A DNA stretch of 64,000 bases from Tanypteryx hageni (Eukaryota > Arthropoda > Insecta > Odonata > Petaluridae). Where the stretch lies: positions 36,552,854 through 36,616,853 of the forward strand of contig CM054116.1 in assembly GCA_028673005.1 (NCBI GenBank). Reading direction: 5' to 3'. The notes beneath the pieces were generated by a model. It worked only from the letters and a program-made list of their open reading frames with translations, ran no database searches and had not been told where the DNA came from. The first letter of the stretch is position 1; each line of letters begins with the position of its first letter. The translations under genes and the position numbers were made by a program. Of this stretch, positions 49,615-60,644 are shown piece by piece.

Positions 49615-50860
49615 CCACGACATACAAACTCATAAAGAATAACAATCCGAGTGTTTCCACCGAGACTGTGACACGTACAGGACGTGCATCGTCGTCGAAT
49701 GAATGGCCGTCCTGGGTGCGACGGCCGAATACGGGTTGCGAGCGCCGCAAGGTGTCCCACGATCTGGCTCTTGTTTCTCGGTGCGATCCAGTGGAAGCGA
49801 ATCGTTTTATCACCCGAATAGTTCAATAACCTAAAATCATAACTCTGTGGCTGAGAAGGGTGGTTTAACATATCACCTTTGCTTTGAAAAAGGGAGTGAA
49901 ATTTTTAAATCTACATGAACTATTTTTTATCCGGCGAAATAGGATATTGCAAAGATTCATTTGACTTACAGCAAAGGTGACCAACTTCTCAGGAATCCAA
50001 GGAGGAAAATTTCCAAATATGTACCTATTATAAGAAGGGGCATTACAGTGGCCTGAATTTATTGATGGATCGGCCTTAGATGCAATAGATATCAAATAGC
50101 CTGATGGGAGGTGTGAGGGTCTTCCAGGACTGTTTAAAATGGCAATTTGAGATATAAATCAAGAGTTTTCAAAAGCGGGACAAAAGATCGAGCATTTAAC
50201 TAAGAGTGATGAAAACGAGGGACTTGTCCCTCCAAATTTGGGACGTCTCAAAATATTTCTCAAGGGAAAAATTATAAACGCGAATTTCCTGTCCCATCTT
50301 AATCGCCTTTCGTATGATTTCGTGGAAAAAATTGAGCAAATTTATGGAGGGAATGATTCGAATCAATTATTTTTCCGGATCGAAGACTAAATTCGGAAAA
50401 GAAAGAATTAGAAATACCTATATCATTTAGGAATCATTTCTCATTTCTGTTAATTTTCATTATTCTCACGTTGTCCATCGGTATCGCATTGGACGCAATT
50501 AGAAATTTTCTCGTTCACTATTTTAGAGAAAGCTTTTCTAAAAAATTAACCATCTTTACCGTATCAATAAAGATTATTATAGCATTGGTACAGTTTGACT
50601 TTAATATTTCGGCAATTTTTCAGAAAAAGTTCCGAAAGAACAAAAGTGTAAATCCTTAACAAAAACGAAGAAATCCCTCTCTCTCTCTCTTCGGAGAGCA
50701 TCACTTCAACTTCCGTCCTTGGCACCACCCTCTATTAACGCCCGACTCGGTTGCCCTTGATCTAGAACGATCGAACAAGGAAGGGAAGCTCTAGGGAAGA
50801 CCCTCTTATATTAGACCCACCCACTATCGACAATGAAGGGATTCAAAAAGGCGTAGAGGA
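49615..50860. other. Stretch with no supported gene
   Basis: Balanced composition at first, then AT-rich. A minus-strand pattern (TTATAATAG acceptor, 55 nt, GCT|GTAAGTC donor at 49973-49978) has one open frame but a poor acceptor, so it is not called. A (CT)n run lies at 50686-50701. Confidence 0.4.
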
Positions 50861-50869
50861 GGAGCGCGA

Positions 50870-51286
50870 TTTATAATGGGAGGAGACGAAAAAATGCATC
50901 GGAAAGGGTTAGTGAAAGGAGGCGACGGGGCGCGGGAGAAGACGGACGGGTATCGGATGAGGATTCGAGGATCCGGTCTCACGGTTTCGAAGACAATCGA
51001 CGTTCGTGAGGCGTCGCTGGGGGGGAAGAGGGCGCGGTTGGCGTGAGGTGGAGTAGGAAGAACGGGAGGATGACGGGGAGCGAGGTGAGAGATAGAGAGA
51101 GCGAACCGAGAGTAAGGTGAGAGTAAACAAGGGGTGAGCGATGGAGCGTAAAGATAGGAAAAGCGGGGTGAGTTAGTCTCGGCGCGGAGGGGATAGGGCC
51201 AAGGAGAATTGCATCGAAACCGAATAAATTATACGAAAGAAACCTGTTGATTTGGACGGTCGGTAAAAAAAAGAACGGTGATCGTC
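50870..51286 (+). promoter_or_regulatory. CpG- and GA-rich segment, candidate promoter
   Basis: A GC-rich segment with CG clusters and GAGAGATAGAGAGAG-type purine motifs ends just upstream of TCAGT at 51285-51289, the arthropod initiator core. With the A at 51287 as +1, the sequence TGATCG occupies +28 to +33 and matches the downstream promoter element consensus at five of six positions. A good splice donor follows at 51442. The combination suggests a TATA-less promoter directing plus-strand transcription. Each motif is short and could occur by chance. Confidence 0.3.
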
Positions 51287-51293
51287 AGTGTGC

Positions 51294-51441
51294 ATGATTA
51301 TGTGCATGTTTTATGATCGGGATAGCGTAATCGTACTTTTTATGGAGGTGCTACGTCCGAGTGTTTTTACGCCGTGGAAAGGAGATCGGTTCTTTCAGAG
51401 GTTGCGTTTCACGTTGTGCGATGATTTCAAAACACCCGAAG
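51294..51441 (+). CDS. Candidate first coding exon, unknown protein
   Basis: Downstream of the candidate initiator, an ATG at 51294 (or a later one at 51342, giving MEVLRPSVF) opens a frame that runs RFFQRLRFTLCDDF then KTPEG to CCGAAG|GTGAGTTAC, a near-consensus donor. From 51294 the exon has 148 nt, so it ends after the first base of a codon. No signal peptide or domain is visible. The frame continues past the donor to 51563, so absence of stops is weak evidence. The peptide matches nothing I know. The case rests on promoter-like composition upstream plus the strong donor. A non-coding first exon is a real alternative. Confidence 0.25.
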
Positions 51442-51444
51442 GTG

Positions 51445-52600
51445 AGTTACTGAGAGAAAGTCCTATTGATTGTTTGCTTAAAAAGCCGTACAAAAATCAT
51501 GATCTATGGAAACATGGTGAAACATTCTCGGCGATATTCTCCAGGGCTAGGATATTTGGATAGGAAATATATATTTCTCTTATTTTTCTCATTTTTTCAC
51601 AATTTAAGCGTCGTTGAAATAAATATAATGTTAACAGCAATTCTTCATTTATTGAGAAATAATCCATATAACGGTTTACTATTTTTGTAAAATATCTTAT
51701 ACTAACATAATGCCGTTACGGGAATGCAGTGATTTAATTTTATAAAATGAGAAATATATAGAACAAATGCCAATAAGTTACATGCCTTTCTAAACTGCAT
51801 ATTTGGGTACTAATGAAATATTTTTTAAAATTAAAGATCGGATTCCGCAATTAGATTATCTTTTGGCAGCATTTTAGATATCTGCTGAAACCATCAAACA
51901 AATGGATAAATGGACCAAAAACTTCTTGAAACTAAATGAGTAAAAAGTCAATTTAGAAAAAAAGTCTTTCTATCAATGATGAAAGATAACGTTATACATG
52001 AATTAAAAAGTTTTGCCGATAGTGCCGTTATGCGAATGTTTCTTAAAAAGTGAAAAGTTCAGATTCTCCTGAAAATATCGGGGGAATGTAAAAAATAGGT
52101 CGAAGGGCATAAAAAATAGGTAGCAGGGCTTCGCGGTTATCTCAATATTCCCACGCGCCCTCAGAATTCATCTTTTTAGTGCAATCTAATTCGCTCTAGA
52201 TGCGATATCTTAGTAGGTCCTCTTTGCATATTCCTCCGTTGTAGCTTTTTCTGCGTTATCCTGAGGAAAGTAAAAATCGTGATTCAGGTTATGCATCAAT
52301 CCAGTTTCCACGGATCCGATATGGAACGGAACAGCCCAATAAGAGCAATGAATTGGTGCCATTCTCTCCCCATTAAGTAGAGAAGGGTCTCATAGCCATG
52401 AGGCGATCGAAAGAATGATATTTCTGGCTTTCAAGACTTTTACATTCGTGTTTCCAGTTTAATCGTATTCAATTAAACTCGATATATATCACAGAACTGG
52501 AAAAATATATCCACGGAGTGGATCGTTTTGACGGAACAACTTTACTGCCACCTATAATTTTAAAAATAATAATTTTCCCGAGCTTTTAGGTGCTTTTCGA
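51445..52600. other. AT-rich stretch, no gene seen
   Basis: Contains two adjacent 21-bp copies beginning aaaaaataggt near 52088-52130 and otherwise nothing recognisable. Intronic if the first-exon model at 51294-51441 is right. Confidence 0.45.
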
Positions 52601-52654
52601 CAACGCTGAAAAGTACTATTATCTTCGTGCTGTCCGTCCGTACGCATATATCAG

Positions 52655-53590
52655 GGAAGAATTATCTAAACCGATTTCAACCAAATTTGGTAGATAGAAT
52701 TTTCACATAAATACATTACCAAAATGACATATTTCGACCGGATCGACTCAGCAGGGGTGCCAAAATTGCAAAATTAAACTTTTCGGTAATTATAAATTTG
52801 GAAGGAATTGGCTGAACCGATTTCAACGAAATCTTGTGTAATCGAGGTGTGCAACATAAAAAACAAAATCAAGATGTTTAGCATTGATATCGGAACCAGG
52901 ACTGACACAATACAAGCAATAAAAAATTTCTTTTTTAGAAGTATTTGTGATGAATTGTCCACATCAATTTTCGCCAAATTTAATATTAATAATGCACACA
53001 CACATGTAAACAATATTTAGACCGAATCAGCCAAACAGGGGTGCCACAATTACAAATTAAACTCTTTCAGGAACTAAGGATTTGGAAGGAATTGGCTGAA
53101 CGAATTTCAATTAAATTTTGTATATAAGATTTGCACAACATATCATAATGAAATCAAGATTTTTAAAGCGGAGCTAAGGAGCAGGGCTACCACAAGAAAA
53201 AGTAAAATAATATTTATTTTACACGTATTTCTAGAGAACTGACCTCGTGGATTTTAAACAAATAAGGTATATATAATCTTAATATAAATAAATAACCAAA
53301 ATATTTCAACTGGGTCGACTAAACAGGGCTACAACAATATGAAGGTTAGAATTTTTCTGTAACTACAAACGTCGAAGTTATTTCCTGAACCGATTTCAAA
53401 GAAATTTCGTTTGTAGTGCTAATATAGAGTGGCAAAACGAAATGAACATGTTTAGAACGGATCTAAAAAATATAAGGTAAAAATAATTTTCTGATTTCAA
53501 AGCAAATGCATTAGTATACAATTATACTAGGGCGAATTTCACGAAAAGAACTCCTGTACCACGGGAGACCCGTGTACATCCCTACTTGTT
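52655..53590 (+). mobile_element. Helitron-like non-autonomous element built of ~144-bp tandem units
   Basis: The motif ccgatttcaa.gaaattt, or a diverged form, recurs at 52671, 52817, about 52964, 53101, about 53248 and 53390, a mean spacing of 144 bp. Many units are followed by a 'gaccg...tcagc.aacaggggtgcca' block. The array is preceded by gtgctgtccgtccgtacgc (about 52628). It ends with a small hairpin (CACGGG-AGA-CCCGTG, 53560-53574) shortly before ctacttg. A short stem-loop near a CT-containing 3' end and this particular repeat theme recall Helentron-derived elements of arthropods. No Rep/helicase frame is present. The class assignment is inference. The periodicity is seen directly. Confidence 0.6.
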
Positions 53591-53594
53591 TTTA

Positions 53595-55500
53595 ATTTGA
53601 TTGCGGGGAGCACATGGGATCGGAGGAACTCATTTCGATCCGGCTAACTCTTGATCTAACTAACAAATGGAAAGTGCAGTTACACCTAACAGACCGAAAT
53701 ATTTTCCCGTTTAATAACATGCGGTGTCGAAGGAGCCTGCGCTTAATAACTCCCATAAATATCACCTGGATTAAAATGATTCATTTTTAATAAAAAAAAT
53801 TCCGGGAGAGGGATGAAGAAATCAAAATCGCATGCTAAATACTTCCGGCGCAAATTGGACCGCGGATGAAAAAGCGAGATGAACTCACGAATAAGAAAGC
53901 AAGAGAGGGAGGACTGGAATAGCCGTGAAGGACGAAACCATTGGGCCACTACATCACACGCCATCTTGAAACCTTTGGACCGTGGACAGACAACCCCTTT
54001 CCTTCTCCAACTAACTCCTTCTTTCTCACCACCACCCCCACTCCACTTCGCTATTACCATCTCGTTTGCCGGGCGAGGGAGGTTGTTAAAGGTCACGAAA
54101 GGGATGCTTTATCGGCTGAAAAACTCCCGAAGCCTTGGTCAGCTTGCTTCGGATCACTTTGCACACGCAATGCACCACAGGAAACTTGAGGGAAAGTGAC
54201 AGCGCTGGGATGGTAGGGTTCGGACAACTTACATCCCTCGCATAAGGCTCCCGGATATCAGATTTCCAGAAAAAAAACAGCAAAAACTATCCGCAGCATT
54301 CTCTTAATGCGTAATTAAAAAGCAGTTTAAAAGCGTGTAAATCGAAGGTCTCAAAAACTGGTTCCACCACACACCTGAACTTATGGAAAATGGACGCTTG
54401 CGTAATGATTTCATCGCCCTTTCAAAAATATTAACCCTCGAATGAACGATACAAATTTGAAAGCCTATCCACATATTATGCAACGCAGACATTTGATTTT
54501 TGTTCATCCGACGCTATCTAGAATGTTTTCATCGGCAATAAAGAGGCTATGGGATCCGATGGTTCACGAACCAGCACGAGGATTCTTCTCTTAATGACTT
54601 CTCGCCATGAACCGTTTACAAAGTTCCCAAAAGGATTCGCATAAAATGCGTGAAAAATATCAAGCCAAGTGAAATACGTGGACGATCTTTTCGTGACGAA
54701 GGAGAGGTATTTCCTCAGGTGGTCGTTCCGCCACTTTGTTCGAGGAAAATCCGCGGGGGTTGAATTCCCTGCAAACAATCCCATCGCAGCCGAACCGTGC
54801 GATGACCAGCCACTTTCCAAACCGAAATCCCTCTCAAACTGCCAGAAGACGGATTAATCGGCGGCAAAGACGGCGAAGGGAACAAGGACGAGATGTCGAT
54901 TGAGGCGCCATACGTCAACCCCAACCATTAGTTGTGTAATTACGGGAAAGTCACGGAAATTTACAGATTTTTTACGACGCGAGTTTCGTCAACGTGATAT
55001 TTGCGCTAATAACAGGTCATAAGTCACATATTTAAGGTTCAATAATATTTCCCGGAATGTGAAATGCGACTTGAGGTGGTTGTTATTTGCGGTAAAAACG
55101 CCGCACAGTTAGATTTCTAATAAATTTTTCCTCGAACGTGATCATGTTACAGATGTAGGACAAAATGAAATGTAGTTATCAACATAAACCTTAACCTAAT
55201 TGCGGTACGTGGCTTCACAATATTTCGTTGAAATAATACTATATTGGAATATTTAAATTAAGAGGTGCTTTGCACTTCAACCGAAAAGTTTAAGGTTCAT
55301 TTTGCTGCTATAGTTCTACAGTAAATGTTTTCCATTTCCGTGATACTTTTCAAAATTACCGTCCGAATCGTTCCCTAAAATTATTATGCGGGATATTTCT
55401 TCTGGAAACTTAATTGTTTTGCGATCTTTTGTGTCATGTCCCTCCCGCAGAACGCATTTCTCAGGAGACAATGGAAGAAAAGGCGGAGTACCCTGTGCAC
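53595..55500. other. Stretch with no supported gene
   Basis: Mixed composition without a recognised exon, repeat or transposon end. Overlapping open frames at 53743-54199 lie on both strands and show no motif. Confidence 0.4.
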
Positions 55501-55521
55501 GTGTATATATTTTCTTTCTAG

Positions 55522-55700
55522 TCATTGTCAAACAACTCAACGCTACCAGTCCTGTTATTTCGAAACTGGAAAATAAATTGGAAAATCCAAGCATCCACCA
55601 AATGAAAAATACTCCGTTTACCGTAAAGGAGGAAACGGATGAAAATTGTACAATGCACCACTCAAAAAAAGGAAAAAAACATTTTGGCAAGGAGAAGGGG
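55522..55700 (+). CDS. Weak candidate internal exon, Lys/Glu-rich peptide
   Basis: The acceptor TATATATTTTCTTTCTAG is strong, and 179 nt later GAAGGGG|GTAAGACAG is a fair donor. One frame is open throughout (two bases, then 59 codons). It reads IVKQLNATSPVISKLENK, continues through a middle part with HQMKNTPFTVKEETDEN, and ends in a basic KKGKKHFGKEKG. It enters with two bases, which completes the codon left by the donor at 51441, so the two candidates are phase-compatible. No domain is recognised. A/G-rich sequence lowers the stop frequency, so the open frame is only modest support. Confidence 0.22.
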
Positions 55701-55709
55701 GTAAGACAG

Positions 55710-56920
55710 CCATATGCTGAGCGTAATCTGAATTTTTTTCAGGAAATTTGGACTAAAAACATTACGAGCTCATTTGGGAAGGAGAGAGAGAGAGAGAGAC
55801 TTGGACGAAGTAAAGGAGGAAAGTGAGGAAGGGGCAAAAGTGCGTTAACCCCATCAAACCCAATCCCGAGTGAATGCAACGGGTGGCGAGGAACGGGAAG
55901 AAAAGAAGCACGAAACGGGAATGCGGAGAAGAGGGTTTTTTATCGCTAGCGAAAAACGACTGCGATCTCTTAAAATTGGATTTTCTTGTTTTGTTTCGAA
56001 AAAGAGAGGGAATGAGGAGGAAGCGATGGGAGAATAGAATCGGAATATACAGTATCGTTTGCTTCTATTCCTTCCCCAAGTCTGCAAATGACGTAAAAAA
56101 GATTACCCTCGCCAAGACAAAAAAAACTCGCGCATACTCCTATTTTAAATTTGTTTGATGCGGACTAATCGATTCAAATGACCTTAAGCTTTACTGTTCT
56201 TTAGGCCGTTACAAACAATCACCAAGTGCTTATAATAGGAATAAAAATGTTTTCTTTGTTATTAACAAGTCAACTTATGTGGAACTCTAGTTCCCTCCTT
56301 TCAAACTTGAGTAATTAGTTCGCCACATTTCTCAATTGAAATAATGAATCGGAGAAAGTCGCGGCAATGCCTATTCAAGAAAAAAATATGACTGCTGGAT
56401 ATATTAATCCAATTACAATATTTTTATATTTCGTTTCATATAAAAATAACATTTAACTCTTTAAATGCAGAAAAAGTACAAGAAGAGAAAGGAGAAAACA
56501 ATAATGTTCGGCTCAACTTTGCGAAAAGTTTCCCTTCCGGATGAGGAAAGAGAAAAAGTATTTCATTATAAAATTTAAAGTGAAATTGTTAATAAATATT
56601 TTGTTTTTCTCTATCCTCAAAAGATAGGAGAGTAATTATGAGTCAAGTATTAGGAATTCAGGCAGGTTGTAAAGGAAAGAGTGAATAAAAAAGAAGAATT
56701 TAGCAGTATATAGCAAACAGTAGTAGTGTTCACAGAATTAGGATGAAATGAATCGATACACGCTCAATGAAACCGCTTCAAGAAACACCATGGCTGCGAG
56801 GATACACTCTCAAACTTCCAAATCCTTACTCTTTCGAGCCACCGCATTTCATTGCACTACGTGAGGAGAAGGTTCAACACATGCGAGCTTTCGACTGCTA
56901 GCAATCCTGCCAAAATTCCA
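55710..56920. other. AT-rich stretch, no gene seen
   Basis: Contains a (GA)n run at 55782-55799. No other feature is recognised. Confidence 0.45.
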
Positions 56921-56922
56921 AC

Positions 56923-57048
56923 ACAGTAAAATGCAGTTAAAGTCTGCACGACTTGACAGCTTAAGAAAAAAGGCCAACTTATTCCATAAGTTGGCCTTTT
57001 TTATAACCCTACTTATAAAACTTTCGCCCTGCATTTTAAAATCTGTGA
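56923..57048. repeat. Foldback structure with a perfect 16-bp stem
   Basis: The core is aaaaaaggccaactta (56966-56981), loop ttcca (56982-56986), then its exact complement (56987-57002). Outside this core, cacagtaaaatgcag...ttaaag on the left pairs in part with cttt...ctgcattttaaaatctgtg on the right, so the foldback appears to extend, with mismatches and gaps, to about 126 bp. It could be a small foldback transposon relic or encode a hairpin RNA. The T-run after the stem resembles a bacterial terminator, which has no role in this genomic setting. Confidence 0.7.
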
Positions 57049-57049
57049 T

Positions 57050-58440
57050 CTCGTCACGTTAAACACGAATGAAGGAAGCAACGCTTCTACGGTATCCTAA
57101 AGTCTTTGTTGCAGAAAAATACAATTCTCTAAAACATGCTATTTTATTATCGATGCTTGTTATCAATCTTTCAGTCTTGCCGATGATTACCAAAACGATA
57201 AAGGCCATAAAAATTTTTCACGGGGCAATCTTCAAGCATGCGCCACGAGAACATCGAAGTGAAAATTTTTGTCCGCGCCATTACCAAATGAGAAATTAGA
57301 GAATCCTGAAGCACGAACACATGGTGATCCAGTCCAGTCCAGTTTACATAAAAGCACTACGCTTAAGAAATCAAATTCGTTGCCATTCCGCTTCTTCAAT
57401 CTGCTCGGGAAAATCCCGCGACTCCTCGCCCAAAGACCACCAAAGGAACCGGCCGCTTTCCCCGCCGACTTCGGCCACAGAATTAATATAGTTGAAAGCT
57501 ACGAAATATATGAGCGGGTTGGATGTTGCCCGGGCGAGTTTTTAGCGAGATAGAGGAGAGGAAGATGGAGTGACCCGTGAACTCCCCAATTTAAAATACC
57601 AACCATCTCTCGTCCGGTCGAGAAGCTTCGATCCTCCGCGTTATGCAATGGCAGGAGTGGTGCGAGAGAAATAAGAAAAGCTTTGGCAATCATTTCTAAG
57701 GGGACGCGGGAGTATTCGCCTTGCACCTTATGGCTCGTTATACCCGTTTTAAAATATCGTGACCCGACTTTGGCTGCATGTTAACGATAATCTATCGAAT
57801 ATGCCGAAAAGAACACTTACGCTCTTACTTTTCCCCTCCTCCTACCTCCGCCTCTCTTGCTTCGACGAGATAAAATTGCACGTTTGCCCGAAGAATGGGT
57901 ATTCCCGATCAAATTTTCGATTTCACGAGACGCAAGGGTGGGCGAAGAGTTTCGAAAGGAGGGAGAAATCAGCCACGATGCGCGAAATATCACATCCTAC
58001 GCCGAAAGTGAAATATGTGGATCGATTTTAAATGACCATTCTAAAATGCTGAAGCAAGATTTTAGGTTTCCTGCTCCTATTTTTCCACTCGTAAAAAAAT
58101 TTCCTCATTTTTCCACACGAAATTTAAACTGTTTATACTGGTGAATGTTTCAGCAGTTAATCGAGTGACCGGGAAAAAATATAGAAAAATAAAAATGTTA
58201 TCTAGTTAAGCCTCTCTCTGTCACAAAAACGTTAGCAATGTTCTAATTGGCTTACTTATCCACTACATAAGGAGAGATTTAGGAGAGTCGGAATAAGAGA
58301 ATCAAAACGTCCTAGAGCTTCCATATCAGATTTAACTAGAAAAGCGCAATTACACAATTATCTAAGAAGTCGTTCACACTCGAATCGCGCATTAAATTTG
58401 CACCTCTAACTTCAAGCACACATCAAAACAAATAAGGTAC
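57050..58440. other. Stretch with no supported gene
   Basis: Short open frames at 57269-57553 and 57759-58144 have no motif and no convincing splice borders. Nothing else is recognised. Confidence 0.4.
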
Positions 58441-58760
58441 GAGCACCGTAACGTACGTGGCGACTGGAATGGGATGACGGCGGTGGTGGCGAGAGTGTGA
58501 GGTCAGCCCGGCTGCATGGGAGAGACTGGGGCAGAGGGAGATAGAAAGAGGGCGAAAGAGATGGAGAGCGGAGGAAAGGAAGGAGAACGGAGGAAAGGAG
58601 GGACAGGGAGAAAGAGTGGGCGTTAGAAGGTGTGGGTTGATCGGGAGGGGGGAATGATGAAGATGGGGCAAGGGGAGGCGAGGTTGAGACGAAAATAGAG
58701 AGTGGAGACAAAGGGGCTTGTGGGCGTAATATAGTATAAGGGGAGGAAATAGGAGACACA
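58440..58760 (+). repeat. Purine-rich low-complexity tract
   Basis: The plus strand is dominated by G and A in GGAGGAAAGGA-type units, including two near copies of gagcggaggaaaggaaggag around 58565-58600. The long minus-strand frames here (up to 162 codons) are Ser/Pro/Leu-rich and reflect composition. It lies 100 bp upstream of the TA-flanked transposon. Confidence 0.7.
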
Positions 58761-59464
58761 TGAAAAGCTAATGTGCGGATGGCCTCAACGCGACGTAATA
58801 AATGACGGGAGCCCTGACGCATTTTATCACGCACACTATGTAACCCGTTAAGAGCGGCAGTACCGTATCTGCCCGAATATAAGCCGATACTTTTTGACAA
58901 AATCTATCGTGAAAAAAATCACCCTCGGCTTAAATGCGAGCCTGAGGAAAAATTTGGCATCCTCGTACGACGCCATCGCTGAAAAATGTCTTGTTTCCAT
59001 AGCATACCTCCTATTGCCCGGAGCTGTAATTTAAATTGCTATTGAAGGTTATTTATATATTTTAACACGTAGTTAAAAGTAAATGGGTTCTTATCCAAAG
59101 GAAAGGGCGGTATATAAAACAATCGAGTTTTAACAACCCACCAGGTTCATAGTATGATTGCACGCTACAGCAAATTCGTTTTGATCATAATTTGCAACGA
59201 GTTCTTAAGATACCAACACCGGTCTTATTAGAGGTTTTTACAAATTCTGACTACACTAAGCTTCTTCAACTCTTTGTTTTAATTGCATTTCTTGGTGCTG
59301 CAATCGATTTAAAGTTCAGATGTAGCAGACGTCGTAGCTTTTACGGATCATTTAAATGGCAGGTACGTTAAAGTTAGGAGCCGACAGTATAAAAGAAGTT
59401 CATATTAATTTTTCTTGTTTATTTTATATTTTGTTATAGCCATTGTCATTTTTGTATGCATGTT

Positions 59465-59869
59465 AAAACCCTCTTTCATAGAATGTATTAAAATTGCGTA
59501 TACTGACTAAGCAGACGATATCGTCTGCTTAGTCAATTCGCAAAATTCGATGACGACTTTCGATGCGCAACTGTTTGAATTCCGCTAACGTAAGATACGT
59601 CTGATTCGAAGGTGTGAGCAACGGCGTTAACTGTAATTCATCTGATAATTAACAGCAATAATAATAAAACTTGGAAACCTCTTTCCTAGAATCTATTAAA
59701 ATTGCGTATAATGACTAAGTAGACGATCACGCCAAATTCGATGACAGCTTTCGATGCGCAAGTTTGAATTCCAGTAAGATAAATAAATATACTCACATTT
59801 GATTGTAAGGTGTGATCAACGGCGTTGACTTTATTTATAATTAACAGTAATAATACCTAATAAAACTTT
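59465..59869 (+). repeat. Internal direct duplication, two ~200-bp copies
   Basis: Copy 1 (about 59465-59673) and copy 2 (about 59674-59869) share blocks such as attaaaattgcgtat.atgact (with small changes), cgatgac.gctttcgatgcgcaa and caacggcgtt, in the same order. They differ by substitutions and small indels. The largest difference is in the palindrome: copy 1 has both arms, while copy 2 has only the left arm. Confidence 0.8.
59504..59535. repeat. 32-bp perfect palindrome
   Basis: The sequence tgactaagcagacgat is followed immediately by its exact reverse complement with no loop. Extension by one more base on each side fails. Copy 2 of the surrounding duplication contains gactaagtagacgatc and then diverges, so the second arm in copy 1 looks like an added inverted copy of the first, or a deletion in copy 2. 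Confidence 0.9.
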
Positions 59870-60049
59870 ACATGGAACGTATATAATTATATAGATGTAA
59901 TGTATAATGTATTCTAGGTTGTGCGTGCATGTCTGGTACACTTAAGCAATAAAATTTACGAAAATACTGTTTTTGCCAAAAAATGTTGGAAAATTTCGTG
60001 GGGTCGGCTTAAATCCGGGGTCGGCTTCTATTCGGGCAGATACGGTATA

Positions 60050-60640
60050 TATCTTTGCGGAAATTCGATCGATCGAAAAATAAATGGTGCAATATAAACG
60101 ACAAAATAATTATTCATCATCGTCGACCAATGATTAGTGCGTGAATCCATCTTGAATTTATTTTATCGTACGGCAAAACTAAGACAAGTGTTCTAGTTTA
60201 CTGACTGAGCCAATTAAATTTAAGCAGAAGTATTTTACCAAACAATTAATTTTGAGGAACACACCCATAAAATTAAAAAACTATATTTGAAATGGATGGG
60301 AGCGGAATATATTGTTGAAAATTTTCTGTCGCGTACAGTTCAAGCTGAGAGAAATTTAGTGTTCGTTGCGAGTCAAGACATCTAGAGTTTACAAAACAAC
60401 ATTACCGCTACTTCTAACCTATTTGTACGGATGATAGTCGTTTTAACTGATTTGACTTTCTGAAGAGATAGTCATACCTCTTGGGTCAGAATATATCTCC
60501 CGCCAATACGCTGCTCTGAACTTCAACATCCTTAATCTCGTATTTTTTTAATTTCCCAAATTTTCTGGCCTCACAAGTGAAATAAGCGGGATATTTCTCA
60601 AAATACATTTTACAGCATGGTTAATATATAACTATAATAT
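60050..60640. other. AT-rich stretch, no gene seen
   Basis: A minus-strand segment at about 60480-60535 has one open frame (ending AAYWREIYSDPRG) before a fair donor, AGAG|GTATGAC, but no usable acceptor. It is not called as an exon. Confidence 0.4.
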
Positions 60641-60644
60641 ATAT

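Larger units (their letters stand above)
58863..60045. mobile_element. TA-flanked DNA transposon, 1183 bp, non-autonomous
   Basis: The ends are inverted repeats: CCGTATCTGCCCGAATATAA on the left and CCGTATCTGCCCGAATAGAA on the right (reverse-complemented). They match over about 24 bp with one mismatch. Each end is flanked by TA, the target duplication of Tc1/mariner/pogo-type elements. A TCGGCTTAAAT motif occurs subterminally near both ends. The interior holds no transposase frame but contains a duplicated block of about 200 bp and a 32-bp perfect palindrome. The superfamily is inferred from the TA flanks. The two ends together are the firm observation. Confidence 0.8.

Noticed and set aside
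49379..49830. ~150-codon stop-free plus-strand frame
   Set aside because: It has no methionine start, crosses the SINE head in antisense, and its length is within chance expectation for this composition.
49978..50032. Minus-strand 55-nt exon-like segment (YIFGNFPPWIPEKLVTFA)
   Set aside because: The acceptor ends in ATAATAG with a weak pyrimidine tract. The peptide is not recognised and the frame is open well beyond the segment, so the splice case is weak.
56966..57010. Hairpin followed by a T-run, like a rho-independent terminator
   Set aside because: All other evidence points to an animal nuclear genome, where this signal has no such function. Reported instead as a foldback.
58412..58900. 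162-codon minus-strand frame
   Set aside because: Composition effect of the purine-rich tract at 58440-58760. It also runs into the TA-flanked transposon.
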